Assembly: GCF_024362365.1 (NCBI RefSeq)
Contig: NZ_CP101464.1
Coordinates: forward strand, 1,426,001 to 1,490,000
DNA length: 64,000 bases
Direction: 5' to 3'
Source: Janibacter sp. CX7
GTDB taxonomy: Bacteria; Actinomycetota; Actinomycetes; Actinomycetales; Dermatophilaceae
The notes beneath the pieces were generated by a model, which was not told the DNA's origin, made no database searches, and saw only the letters and a list, made by a program, of their open reading frames with translations. Below are positions 1 to 7,814 of this stretch, one piece after another (within the stretch, counting starts at the first letter, position 1; the number at the start of each line of letters is the position of its first letter). A program made the translations under genes and the position numbers.

Positions 1-471
1 CGAGACGTAGGCCGACTTGTAGGCGCTGGCTCGCAGGCCGTGGACGCTCGAGACATTGATGATCCGGCCCCAGCCCTGGGCGTACATGTGCGGCAGGACC
101 GACCGGATGAGCCTGAAGGGGGACTGGAGCATCAACCTGTGGATGAGGTCGAACTTCTCGACCGGGAACTCGTGGACCGGGCTGACGTGCTGGATGCCGG
201 CGTTGTTGACGAGGACGTCGACGTCCTCGGGCAGGTCGGCCAGCCCGTCGAGGTCGGCGAGGTCGACGGCCCGGGTCTCCACGGCCAGGTCGGGCAGCCC
301 GCCGGCCAGGGAGGTCAGACCCCCTTCGTCGAGGTCGACCGCGGTGACGCGCGCCCCTGCGGCAGCGAAGCTCGCGACGCAGGCGGCGCCGATCCCGCTC
401 GCGGCGCCGGTGACGAGGACGTGACGACCGGTGAGGTCGGTGAGGAGTGCGGACTCGGGCTGCTGGCTCAT
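1..471 (-). CDS. bdhA: 3-hydroxybutyrate dehydrogenase (SDR), C-terminus beyond window
   Basis: Short-chain dehydrogenase that probably interconverts 3-hydroxybutyrate and acetoacetate with NAD in the cytoplasm. The first 157 residues are visible. They hold the Rossmann motif TGAASGIG near residue 20, the NNAG motif, and NVSSVHG followed by YKSAY, where the catalytic Ser and Tyr lie. The stretch SSVHGLRAS around the catalytic serine is typical of 3-hydroxybutyrate dehydrogenases. The start is the ATG at 471-469. The gene diverges from a GntP-type permease 180 bp away, and these two families often pair as a hydroxybutyrate uptake and oxidation unit. The family is certain; the substrate is inferred from the motif and the neighbour. 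The C-terminal part lies outside the window. Confidence 0.85.
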   Translation of the reverse strand, partial: MSQQPESALLTDLTGRHVLVTGAASGIGAACVASFAAAGARVTAVDLDEGGLTSLAGGLPDLAVETRAVDLADLDGLADLPEDVDVLVNNAGIQHVSPVHEFPVEKFDLIHRLMLQSPFRLIRSVLPHMYAQGWGRIINVSSVHGLRASAYKSAYVS

Positions 472-537
472 GACGAGCAAGGTACGAGCCCGACCACGCC
501 GGCGAGGTGGTGTGCCGCCACGTGATATCGGTGAAAT

Positions 538-553
538 GGTGTGGCGACACACC
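538..553. promoter_or_regulatory. Inverted repeat in the bdhA/permease divergent region
   Basis: GGTGTG-GCGA-CACACC is a perfect 6-bp-arm inverted repeat in the 180-bp spacer between the divergent dehydrogenase and permease genes, a plausible site for a regulator serving both. A second element, a 9-bp stem with a 3-nt loop at 600-620 (arm GGCGTCGGC), lies in the permease leader. No regulator gene is adjacent, so the function is inferred from position only. Confidence 0.35.
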
Positions 554-651
554 CACGCCGCGGCTCGTGGCCGGTGCGACCATCGACGGCGCCACACCTG
601 GCGTCGGCCCGGCCGACGCCACCCCTGATCCCCCGAAAGTAGGAGACACCG

Positions 652-2151
652 ATGTCCCTCGGACTTGTCGGCATCATCGCCTCGCTCGGCCTGCTGATGT
701 ATCTGGCCTATCGCGGCATCAACGTGCTGATCCTCGCCCCGATCCTCGCCCTGCTGGCGACCCTGATGTCCGGGGGGCCCTTGCTCGCCACGTACACGCA
801 GGTCTTCATGCCGGCCCTGGGCAAGTACGCCATCACGTACTTCCCGCTCTTCCTCCTCGGCGCGATCTTCGGCAAGCTCATGGACGTCAGCGGCTCGGCC
901 AAGGCGATCGCCGACTTCATCGTCGACAAGATCGGTGCGCAGCGCGCGATCCTCGCGATCACCCTCGCCTGCGGCATCCTCACCTACGGGGGTGTCTCGC
1001 TCTTCGTCGTCGCCTTCGCCGTCTTCCCGATCGCCGCGGCCCTCTTCAAGGAGTCGGGCATCCCGAAGCGGCTCATCCCGGCGACCATCGCGCTCGGCTC
1101 CTTCACCTTCACGATGACCGCCCTGCCGGGCACCCCGGCCATCCAGAACGCCATCCCCTCGCCCTACTTCTCGACCAATGCCTTCGCGGCGCCCGGCCTC
1201 GGCATCATCGCCGGCCTGATCATGTTCGTCGGCGGTGTCGCCTGGCTGCAGTACCGCTCGGGCAAGCTCGTGGCCGCGGGTGAGGTCTACGAGCCCCCGG
1301 TCGCCACCGGGGGTGGCTTCTTCGGTCGTGGCCGCACCGGCTCCGACGACGCGCCGCGCGGCGACGCCGACGGTGAGGGTGCCGTCACCGTCAAGGAGAA
1401 GGTCGAGGTCGAGCAGAGCGAGGCCGATGCCCAGCTCATGGACCGTCCGCACGTGCCGTGGGTGATCGCCTTCGCGCCGATCGTCGTCGTCATCGCGCTC
1501 AACTACGCGCTCGTCAACTGGATCTTCCCCTCGATGGACTTCGCCTACCTCAAGCAGGAGGCCTACGGCTCCGTCGGCATCGACGACGTCGCCGGCATCT
1601 GGGGCATCATCGTCGCCCTCGTCGCGTCGATCGCCCTGGTCCTCGCGGCCAACTGGACCCGGCTCGTCGACGTCAAGGACGCGGTCAACGAGGGCACCAT
1701 GGGCTCGCTGCTGCCGATCTTCAACACCGCCTCCGAGGTCGGATACGGCGCCGTCATCAGCTCGCTCGCGGCCTTCGGCACGATCAAGGACGCCGTCCTC
1801 GGTGTCTCGAGTAGCCCGCTCATCTCGCTGGCCCTGTCGGTCAACGTCCTCGCCGGCATCACCGGCTCCGCCTCCGGCGGCATGAGCATCGCGCTCGAGG
1901 CCCTCGGCGACCAGTTCAAGACGATGGCGGTCGAGCAGGGCATCTCGCTCGAGCTCGTCCACCGCGTCACGGCGATCTCCTCCGGCGGCTTCGACGCCCT
2001 GCCGCACAACGGCGCGGTCATCACGCTGCTGGCGATCTGCGGCCTGAGCCACCGCCAGTCCTACAAGGACATCGCGGTCGTCGCGATCGCCGTCCCGGTG
2101 CTCGCCCTGATCACGATCATCGTGCTGGGCTCGGTCTTCGGCAGCTTCTGA
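652..2151 (+). CDS. GntP-family permease, probable hydroxybutyrate/organic acid symporter
   Basis: Integral membrane transporter of 499 residues related to the gluconate:H+ symporter (GntP) family. Long hydrophobic helices run from the N-terminus to about residue 200 and again from about 265 to the end. Between them is a hydrophilic loop (about residues 205-262) rich in Gly, Asp, Glu and Lys. The ATG at 652 has AGGAG 6 nt upstream. Divergence from a 3-hydroxybutyrate dehydrogenase suggests the substrate is 3-hydroxybutyrate or a similar short acid, as in characterised dehydrogenase-permease pairs. The family is clear from sequence. The substrate is inferred, and gluconate cannot be excluded by sequence alone. 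Confidence 0.85.
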   Translation: MSLGLVGIIASLGLLMYLAYRGINVLILAPILALLATLMSGGPLLATYTQVFMPALGKYAITYFPLFLLGAIFGKLMDVSGSAKAIADFIVDKIGAQRAILAITLACGILTYGGVSLFVVAFAVFPIAAALFKESGIPKRLIPATIALGSFTFTMTALPGTPAIQNAIPSPYFSTNAFAAPGLGIIAGLIMFVGGVAWLQYRSGKLVAAGEVYEPPVATGGGFFGRGRTGSDDAPRGDADGEGAVTVKEKVEVEQSEADAQLMDRPHVPWVIAFAPIVVVIALNYALVNWIFPSMDFAYLKQEAYGSVGIDDVAGIWGIIVALVASIALVLAANWTRLVDVKDAVNEGTMGSLLPIFNTASEVGYGAVISSLAAFGTIKDAVLGVSSSPLISLALSVNVLAGITGSASGGMSIALEALGDQFKTMAVEQGISLELVHRVTAISSGGFDALPHNGAVITLLAICGLSHRQSYKDIAVVAIAVPVLALITIIVLGSVFGSF

Positions 2152-2197
2152 CGCAGGCCCCGTCGCGAAGGCGCCGCCCTGAGGAGGCGCGCCAGCG

Positions 2198-2255
2198 CCA
2201 CGACGAAGGGGAGGCCCCCACCGGATCACCGGTGGGGGCCTCCCCTTCGTCGTGG
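2198..2255. terminator. Bidirectional terminator, 27-bp perfect stem
   Basis: Arms 2198-2224 and 2229-2255 pair perfectly around the 4-nt loop ATCA. The hairpin lies between the convergent permease and XRE-MurA genes and can serve both. There is no clear T-tract. Each arm contains the recurring CGAAGGGG/CCCCTTCG motif. Confidence 0.85.
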
Positions 2256-2271
2256 ACCGTCCGCGGCGGCG

Positions 2272-3813
2272 TCAGCCGATGTCGCGGAAGGGGTGCACGC
2301 TGGCACCCAGGGCGTTGAGGCGCTCGGCGAGGTCCTCGTAGCCGCGGTTGATGACGTAGACGTTGCGCAGGTAGGACGTGCCCGGGGCGGCGAGCATCGC
2401 CAGCAGGACGACGACTCCGGGGCGCAGCGCGGGCGGGCAGGTGACCTCGTTGGCGCGCCAGCGGACCGGGCCCTCGACCAGCACGCGGTGCGGGTCCATG
2501 AGCGTGACCCGGCCACCGATCTTGTTGAGCTCGGTCAGGTAGATCGCGCGGTTGTCGTAGACCCAGTCGTGGATCGTCGTCGTGCCCTCGGCGCAGCTGG
2601 CGATGAGCGCGAAGAAGGGCAGGTTGTCGATGTTCAGACCCGGGAAGGGCATCGGGTGGATCTTGTCGATCGGTGCCTTGAGCGGCCCGGGGTGGGTCGT
2701 GATGTCGACGAGCCGGGTGCGGCCGTTGTGCGCGAGGTACTCCTCGGAGAGCGAGTACTGCATGCCCATGCCGGTGAGGGTCGCCAGTTCGATCTCGAGG
2801 AACTCGATGGGGGAGCGGCGGATGGTGATCTCCGACTTCGTGACGACGGCGGCCGCGATGAGGCTCATCGCCTCGATCGGGTCCTCGCTCGGCGAGTACT
2901 CGACGTCGACGTCGATCTCGCGCGCACCGGTGACCACGAGCGTGGTCGTGCCGATGCCCTCGACCCGGACGCCGAGCTTTTCGAGGAAGAAGCACAGGTC
3001 CTGGACCATGTAGTTGGGCGAGGCATTGCGGATCGTCGTGCGGCCCGGGTGGCGGGCGGCCGCCATGAGCGCGTTCTCGGTCACGGTGTCGCCGCGCTCG
3101 GTGAGCACGAAGGTCTTGTCCTGCGTGCCCTGGCCGGTCACCCGGGCCTCGTACCAGCCGTGCGTCGCCTCGACGTCGAGACCGAAGTGGGTCAGCGAGG
3201 TCATGTGCGGCTCGACCGTGCGGGTGCCCAGGTCGCAGCCACCGGCGTAGGGCAGGCGGAAGGAGGGGAACTCGTGCAGCAGCGGGCCGAGGAACATGAT
3301 CACCGTGCGCGTGCGGCGGGCGGCCTCCTCGTCCATGCCGTCGAGGTCGAGCCGCTCCGGCGGGATGATCTCGAGGTCGGAGCTGTCGGGCAGCCAGCGG
3401 GTCTGCACGCCGATGGAGTGCAGCACCTCGAGGATGCGGTTGACCTCCTCGATGCGGGCGAGGTTGCGCAGCGTCGTCGTGCCCTTGTTGAGCAGCGAGG
3501 CGCACAGCAGCGCGACGGCGGCATTCTTGCTCGTCTTGACGTCGATGGCGCCGGAGAGGCGGCGGCCGCCCTCGATCTGCAGGTGGACGGCGCCACTGGT
3601 CGAGGTACGGGTCAGCGCGACGAGCTCGGTGTCGAGCGCTTCGCTGATCCGGGCGAGGTTGTCGAGCGTGAGGTTCTGCCCTCCAGCCTCGATGCGCGCG
3701 ACGGCGCTCTGGCTCGTCTCGAGCTTGGTGGCGAGGTCGGACTGCGACAGGCCGGCGCGGTGACGCGCCTCCTTGATCGTCGTGCCGATGCGGGCGAGGT
3801 AGTCATCAGACAT
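2272..3813 (-). CDS. XRE-type HTH fused to UDP-GlcNAc 1-carboxyvinyltransferase (MurA-like)
   Basis: Protein of 513 residues. Residues about 6-65 form an XRE/Cro helix-turn-helix (GLSQSDLATKLETSQSAVAR). Residues about 76-505 are an EPSP-synthase/MurA fold. MurA transfers enolpyruvate from PEP to UDP-GlcNAc in the first committed step of peptidoglycan synthesis. Catalytic signatures are present: SKNAA (K96-N97) and GGC at C193, the loop cysteine that fosfomycin attacks in MurA. E. coli MurA is about 419 residues and lacks the N-terminal domain. The start chosen is the ATG at 3813, since the longer frame to 3903 adds 30 residues with no domain. An AT-rich inverted repeat lies 17 bp upstream, so the HTH may regulate its own gene. 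Whether it is the main MurA or a second copy cannot be told here. Confidence 0.88.
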   Translation of the reverse strand: MSDDYLARIGTTIKEARHRAGLSQSDLATKLETSQSAVARIEAGGQNLTLDNLARISEALDTELVALTRTSTSGAVHLQIEGGRRLSGAIDVKTSKNAAVALLCASLLNKGTTTLRNLARIEEVNRILEVLHSIGVQTRWLPDSSDLEIIPPERLDLDGMDEEAARRTRTVIMFLGPLLHEFPSFRLPYAGGCDLGTRTVEPHMTSLTHFGLDVEATHGWYEARVTGQGTQDKTFVLTERGDTVTENALMAAARHPGRTTIRNASPNYMVQDLCFFLEKLGVRVEGIGTTTLVVTGAREIDVDVEYSPSEDPIEAMSLIAAAVVTKSEITIRRSPIEFLEIELATLTGMGMQYSLSEEYLAHNGRTRLVDITTHPGPLKAPIDKIHPMPFPGLNIDNLPFFALIASCAEGTTTIHDWVYDNRAIYLTELNKIGGRVTLMDPHRVLVEGPVRWRANEVTCPPALRPGVVVLLAMLAAPGTSYLRNVYVINRGYEDLAERLNALGASVHPFRDIG

Positions 3814-3829
3814 GCCGACAACGGTAACC

Positions 3830-3844
3830 CATATATGAGATATG
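3830..3844 (-). promoter_or_regulatory. AT-rich palindrome upstream of XRE-MurA
   Basis: CATAT-ATGAG-ATATG is a perfect 5-bp-arm inverted repeat, 17 bp upstream of the start codon. It is one of the most AT-rich spots in the window. It probably overlaps the -10 region, so it could be an operator for the encoded HTH protein or simply promoter sequence. Confidence 0.5.
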
Positions 3845-3905
3845 TACAGCCCGTGTGGTTCCCCGCGTGTCGCCCCACCTCGATGCTGCCACACCCGGCC
3901 CATGA

Positions 3906-3945
3906 CGAAGGGGAGGCCCCGCGCCGTGGCGGGACCTCCCCTTCG
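3906..3945 (-). terminator. Terminator after the fadA-fadJ operon
   Basis: Arms CGAAGGGGAGG (3906-3916) and its complement (3935-3945) pair over 11 bp, with further partial pairing inside. It sits just beyond the stop of fadJ at 3973, between that operon and the XRE-MurA promoter. Confidence 0.7.
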
Positions 3946-3972
3946 GGCTGACGCGGACGCGCCGAGCCGTGA

Positions 3973-6045
3973 TCAGGCCGGGACGCTGGCCGCACCCGGC
4001 GGCAGGAAGCGCTGACCGGTGACCTTCTCCGAGACGCCCTCACGGTCCAGGAGCGGGGTGAGGCCGCCGTTCCAGAACTGGAAGCCGGCACCGGTGATCA
4101 TCGCGAGGTCGATGTCCATCGGGGCCTGCGCGACACCGTCGTCGAGCATCGTGCGCACCTCCTCGGCGAGGACGCCGAGGACGCGCTCGCGCACCTGCTG
4201 CGCGGTGAGCACGACGGGGGACTCCGGAACGGTGAGCAGCTCGGCCGCTCCCTCGTCGTCGTAGGAGCGCTTGCCGGCCTCGACGAGCGCCTTGAGGTTC
4301 GGCGAGACGTAGAAGCGCTCGCCGAGCTCACGGTGGAGCGTCTCGCTGTTGTGCAGCGCGATCGCCGGGCCGACGAGACCGACGAGGACCAGCGGCGGCA
4401 TCGGGGCCAGGCCCGCGATGCCCTCGTTGGCGACCTCGACCGGCGTGCCCTCGTCGACGATCTTCGAGAACTCGCCCATGAAGCGACCGAGCAGACGGTT
4501 GGCGATGAAGGAGGGGCTGTCCTTGACGAGGATGCACGTCTTCTTCAGGCCCTTGCCCGTGGCGAAGGCCGTCGCCAGCGCGGCGTCGTCGGTCCGCTCG
4601 CCCGGGATGATCTCGAGCAGGGGCATGACGGCGACGGGGTTGAAGAAGTGGAAGCCCACGACCCGCTCCGGGTGCTGCAGCTCGGACGCCATCTCGGTGA
4701 TCGAGAGCGACGAGGTGTTGGAGGCGAGGACGCACTCGGGGGTGACGATCTGCTCCACCTCGGCCCAGACCTTCTTCTTGACGCCCATCTCCTCGAAGAC
4801 GGCCTCGATGACGAAGTCGGCGTCGGCGAAGCCCTCCTTGCTCGTGGAGCCGGTGATCAGGCCCTTGAGCTGGTTGGCCTTGTCCTGCGTGATCTTGCCC
4901 TTGGCGAGGGACGCGTCGATCTCGCCGTGGACGTAGGCGACGCCCTTGTCGACCCGCTCCTGGTCGAGGTCGGTCATGACGACCGGCACCTTGAGCGAGC
5001 GGATGAAGAGCATCGCGAGCTGGCTGGCCATGAGGCCGGCGCCGACGATGCCGACCTTGCCGACGGGGCGCGCGAGCGCCTTGTCGGGTGCGCCGGCGGG
5101 GCGCTTCGCCCGCTTCTGCACCAGGTCGAAGGAGTACAGGCCGGCGCGCAGCTCGTCACCCATGAGCAGGTCGGCCAGGGCCTCGTCCTCGGCGGCGAAG
5201 GCAGCATCGCGCTCGGCGGTGCGGGCGGCGGTCACCAGCTCGATGGCCCGGTAGGGCGAAGGGGACTTCCGTGCGGTCTTCGCGTCGGCCAGCTTCGTGG
5301 CGGCCGCGGCAGCGGCCTCCCACACGGCGGCGTCGTCGCTGACCGGCTCGCGCTCGACCTTCGTCTCGCCGGCGAGGACACCCGCGGCCCAGATGATCGA
5401 CTGCTCGAGGAAGTCGGCGGCGTCGAGGAGGGCGTCGGCCAGGCCGAGCTTCGCCGCGGCCGGGCCGTTGAGCATCCGGTTGGTGTTGAGCGGGTTCTCG
5501 ACGATGACCTTGAGGGCCTTCTCCGGACCGACGAGGCGGGGGAGCAGGTAGCAGCCGCCCCAGCCGGGGACGAGCCCGAGGAAGACCTCGGGCAGCGCGA
5601 TGGCCGGCACGGCCTTGCTCATCGTGCGGTAGTCGCAGGCCAGCGACAGCTCGACGCCGCCGCCCATCGCCGCGCCATTGACGAAGGCGAAGGTCGGCAC
5701 GGGCAGGTCCATGATCGCCGCGTAGGCCGCGTGGCCGGTGCGGGCGATCTCGAGCGCCTGCTCGCGGCTGGTGATGCCCGGGACTCCGGTGAGGTCGGCG
5801 CCGACGGCGAAGATGAAGGGCTTGCCGGTGACGGCGACGGCGACGATCTCGCCGGCCTCGGCGCGCTGCTGCAGCGTGGCGACGGCGGCGCGCAGGCCGG
5901 CCATGCCCTCGAGGCCGAAGGTGTTGGGCTTGGTGTGGTCGTGGCCGTTGTCCAGCGTGACGAGGGCCAGCGTGCCGCCGTCGGCGGGGAGCTGGACGTC
6001 CTGGACGAGGGCGCGGGTGACGACCTCGGGCTTGGGCTCGCTCAT
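3973..6045 (-). CDS. fadJ: Enoyl-CoA hydratase / 3-hydroxyacyl-CoA dehydrogenase, beta-oxidation alpha subunit
   Basis: Bifunctional FadB/FadJ-type protein of 690 residues that hydrates enoyl-CoA and oxidises the resulting 3-hydroxyacyl-CoA with NAD. The N-terminal crotonase domain (about residues 20-290) includes the oxyanion-hole region GAAMGGGVELSLACDY. A Rossmann domain follows from about residue 325 (GIVGAGLMASQLA), then the 3-hydroxyacyl-CoA dehydrogenase C-terminal domain (HFFNPVAVMPLLEI). The ATG at 6045 lies 2 nt after the thiolase stop codon, so the two are cotranscribed and probably form the trifunctional complex. The length fits the family. A longer frame upstream overlaps fadA and is not used. 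Confidence 0.95.
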   Translation of the reverse strand: MSEPKPEVVTRALVQDVQLPADGGTLALVTLDNGHDHTKPNTFGLEGMAGLRAAVATLQQRAEAGEIVAVAVTGKPFIFAVGADLTGVPGITSREQALEIARTGHAAYAAIMDLPVPTFAFVNGAAMGGGVELSLACDYRTMSKAVPAIALPEVFLGLVPGWGGCYLLPRLVGPEKALKVIVENPLNTNRMLNGPAAAKLGLADALLDAADFLEQSIIWAAGVLAGETKVEREPVSDDAAVWEAAAAAATKLADAKTARKSPSPYRAIELVTAARTAERDAAFAAEDEALADLLMGDELRAGLYSFDLVQKRAKRPAGAPDKALARPVGKVGIVGAGLMASQLAMLFIRSLKVPVVMTDLDQERVDKGVAYVHGEIDASLAKGKITQDKANQLKGLITGSTSKEGFADADFVIEAVFEEMGVKKKVWAEVEQIVTPECVLASNTSSLSITEMASELQHPERVVGFHFFNPVAVMPLLEIIPGERTDDAALATAFATGKGLKKTCILVKDSPSFIANRLLGRFMGEFSKIVDEGTPVEVANEGIAGLAPMPPLVLVGLVGPAIALHNSETLHRELGERFYVSPNLKALVEAGKRSYDDEGAAELLTVPESPVVLTAQQVRERVLGVLAEEVRTMLDDGVAQAPMDIDLAMITGAGFQFWNGGLTPLLDREGVSEKVTGQRFLPPGAASVPA

Positions 6046-6047
6046 GC

Positions 6048-7259
6048 TCAGTTCTCCTTGCCGTAGTCGGCGTGGTGCGGGTTCTCCCAGATGACGGCGC
6101 CGCCCATGCCGATGCCGATGCACATCGCGGTCATGCCGTAGCGGACGCTCGGGTCCTCGGCGAACTGCCGGGACAGCTGCGTCATGAGGCGCACCCCCGA
6201 GGAGGCGAGCGGGTGACCGGTCGCGATGGCGCCGCCGTAGCGGTTGACCTTGTCGGAGTCGTCGTCGATGCCGAAGTGCTCGAGGAAGGAGAGCACCTGG
6301 ACCGCGAAGGCCTCGTTGAGCTCGAAGAGACCGATGTCGTCGATCGTCAGGCCGGCCTTGGCCAGCGCCTTCTCGGCGGCGGGGACCGGGCCGTAGCCCA
6401 TGACCTCCGGCTCGACGCCGACGAAGGCGAACTCGACGAGGCGCATGCCGACGGGCAGGCCGAGCTCGGCGGCGGTCTCCTCCGCGGCGAGGATGCAGGC
6501 GGTCGCGCCGTCGTTGAGCCCGGCGGCGTTGCCGGCGGTGACCTTGCCGTGGGGGCGGAAGGGGGTCTTCAGGGTCTGCAGCGACTCGAGGGTCGTCTGC
6601 GGGCGCGGCGGTTCGTCGGTCGTCGCCAAGCCCCAGCCCTTCTCCGCGTGGCGGGTCGCGACCGGCACGAGGTCGGGCTGGATCTTGCCGTCCTCGTAGG
6701 CCTGCGCGAGCTTGCGCTGGCTGTTGACCGCGAACTCGTCCGAGCGCTGCTTCGTCAGGCTCGGGTAGCGGTCGTGCAGGTTCTCCGCCGTCTTGCCCAT
6801 GACGAGGGCCGACGGGTCGACGAGCTTCTCCGACACGACGCGCGGGTTGGGGTCGACGCCCTCACCCATCGGGTGGCGGCCCATGTGCTCGACACCGCCG
6901 GCGACGGCGACGTCGATCGAGCCGAAGGAGATGGCACCGGCGATGTTGGTCACCGCGGTCATCGCGCCGGCGCACATGCGGTCGATGGAGTAGCCGGGCG
7001 TGGTGTTGGGCAGCCCGGACAGCAGGGAGGCCATGCGGCCCAGGGTCAGGCCCTGGTCGCCGATCTGGGTCGTGGCCGCGATCGCGACCTCCTCGACCCG
7101 CTCGGGCGGCAGCTCCGGGTGGCGGCGCATGAGCTCGCGGATGCAGGTGATGACGAGGTCGTCGGCGCGGGTCTGGGCATACATGCCCTTCTCCCCGGCC
7201 TTGCCGAACGGCGTGCGAACGCCGTCGACGAAGACGACCTCACGTGAAGTGCGGGGCAC
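6048..7259 (-). CDS. fadA: Acetyl-CoA C-acyltransferase (thiolase), beta-oxidation beta subunit
   Basis: Thiolase of 403 residues that cleaves 3-ketoacyl-CoA with CoA in the last step of beta-oxidation. The nucleophilic cysteine is C96 in DRMCAGAM. The C-terminal motifs GGAIATGHPLASSG and MCIGIGMGGA contain the catalytic His and second Cys. Its stop codon lies 2 nt before the fadJ start, giving a fadA-fadJ operon, the reverse of the E. coli fadBA order. A near-palindrome containing AAGCGCTT, resembling TetR-type fatty-acid regulator sites, lies 65 bp upstream. Confidence 0.95.
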   Translation of the reverse strand: MPRTSREVVFVDGVRTPFGKAGEKGMYAQTRADDLVITCIRELMRRHPELPPERVEEVAIAATTQIGDQGLTLGRMASLLSGLPNTTPGYSIDRMCAGAMTAVTNIAGAISFGSIDVAVAGGVEHMGRHPMGEGVDPNPRVVSEKLVDPSALVMGKTAENLHDRYPSLTKQRSDEFAVNSQRKLAQAYEDGKIQPDLVPVATRHAEKGWGLATTDEPPRPQTTLESLQTLKTPFRPHGKVTAGNAAGLNDGATACILAAEETAAELGLPVGMRLVEFAFVGVEPEVMGYGPVPAAEKALAKAGLTIDDIGLFELNEAFAVQVLSFLEHFGIDDDSDKVNRYGGAIATGHPLASSGVRLMTQLSRQFAEDPSVRYGMTAMCIGIGMGGAVIWENPHHADYGKEN

Positions 7260-7320
7260 GGTGGGCCTCTCTGTCGTGGTGCAGGTGGCACGACGGGCTG
7301 GAGCCCGTCCGCGATCAGGC

Positions 7321-7337
7321 TACTAAGCGCTTGCTCA
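7321..7337 (-). promoter_or_regulatory. Possible TetR/FadR-type operator upstream of fadA-fadJ
   Basis: The stretch TACTAAGCGCTTGCTCA contains the perfect 8-bp palindrome AAGCGCTT at 7325-7332. From general knowledge, sites built on AAGCGCTT are common in front of actinobacterial acyl-CoA genes under TetR-family control. Here it precedes the beta-oxidation operon by 65 bp. The assignment is by resemblance only. Confidence 0.4.
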
Positions 7338-7382
7338 CCTCGGACAGGTGCGCCTCACGTGACCCCGCCCACGTTCGCCTCC

Positions 7383-7615
7383 GGTGGTCGAGGTGCAAGG
7401 AGCTCTGCGACGAGCCTCGAGACCCCGGCTCCGGTCGACGGGGGACGTCGGCGCCCGACCCGCTCCCGGCGAGGAGGGCCGGCGCGCTGCGACGAGCCTC
7501 GAGACCCGGCTCCGGACGAAGGGGGACGTCGGCGCCCGCCGAAGTCCTTCGTTCGCGCATGGCCGGAGGTTGTCGTGCCTGACTTCGGCTTGATGTGCGC
7601 CGACATCCCCCTTCG
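7383..7615. repeat. Direct and inverted repeat cluster in a gene-free stretch
   Basis: Two direct copies of a ~52-bp unit lie at 7405-7457 and 7487-7538. Both begin CTGCGACGAGCCTCGAGACC and end GACGTCGGCGCCCG. The first is preceded by GGTGGTCGAGGTGC (7383-7396), which is partly complementary to GCCTCGAGACC. This resembles a palindromic intergenic repeat common in actinobacterial genomes. The second unit also starts a large imperfect inverted repeat: 7517-7546 pairs with 7581-7615 through CGAAGGGGGA(C/T)GTCGGCGC and CCGAAGTC. No gene is convincing between 7260 and 7814. Confidence 0.75.
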
Positions 7616-7669
7616 ACCTGCGCCTCACCCGCGGCCGCCTCGAAGGCAGCCCCGCGCCCGACTGCCGGG

Positions 7670-7789
7670 TTGAGGTGATCGCGTCCGACTATCCGGTCGC
7701 TGCTACCTCCACCCGCTCCCGCGCCCCGCCCCCGAGTGGTGGATTGAGGTGATCGCGTCCGACTATCAGGTCGCTGGTACCTCCACCCG
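7670..7789. repeat. 46-bp tandem direct repeat upstream of the rnd 3' end
   Basis: A 46-bp sequence beginning TTGAGGTGATCGCGTCCGAC is present at 7670-7715 and again at 7744-7789, differing at two positions. Start-to-start spacing is 74 bp. Each copy carries an imperfect inverted repeat GCGTCCG-ACTAT-CCGGTCGC. The pair sits just downstream of rnd, so it may be a repeated transcript end or a dispersed intergenic element. Confidence 0.75.
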
Positions 7790-7814
7790 TTGCGGCGCCC
7801 TGCCCTCGAGCCCG

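Noticed and set aside
2293..3951. A 552-codon open frame antisense to the XRE-MurA gene
   Set aside because: No motif and a skewed Ala/Arg/Asp/Val composition. It runs through the terminator at 3906-3945.
4333..6066. A 577-codon open frame antisense to fadJ
   Set aside because: Low-complexity shadow composition, while the opposite strand encodes a full beta-oxidation protein.
7383..7789. CRISPR array
   Set aside because: Only two copies of each unit, unequal spacing, no cas genes and no regular spacers.
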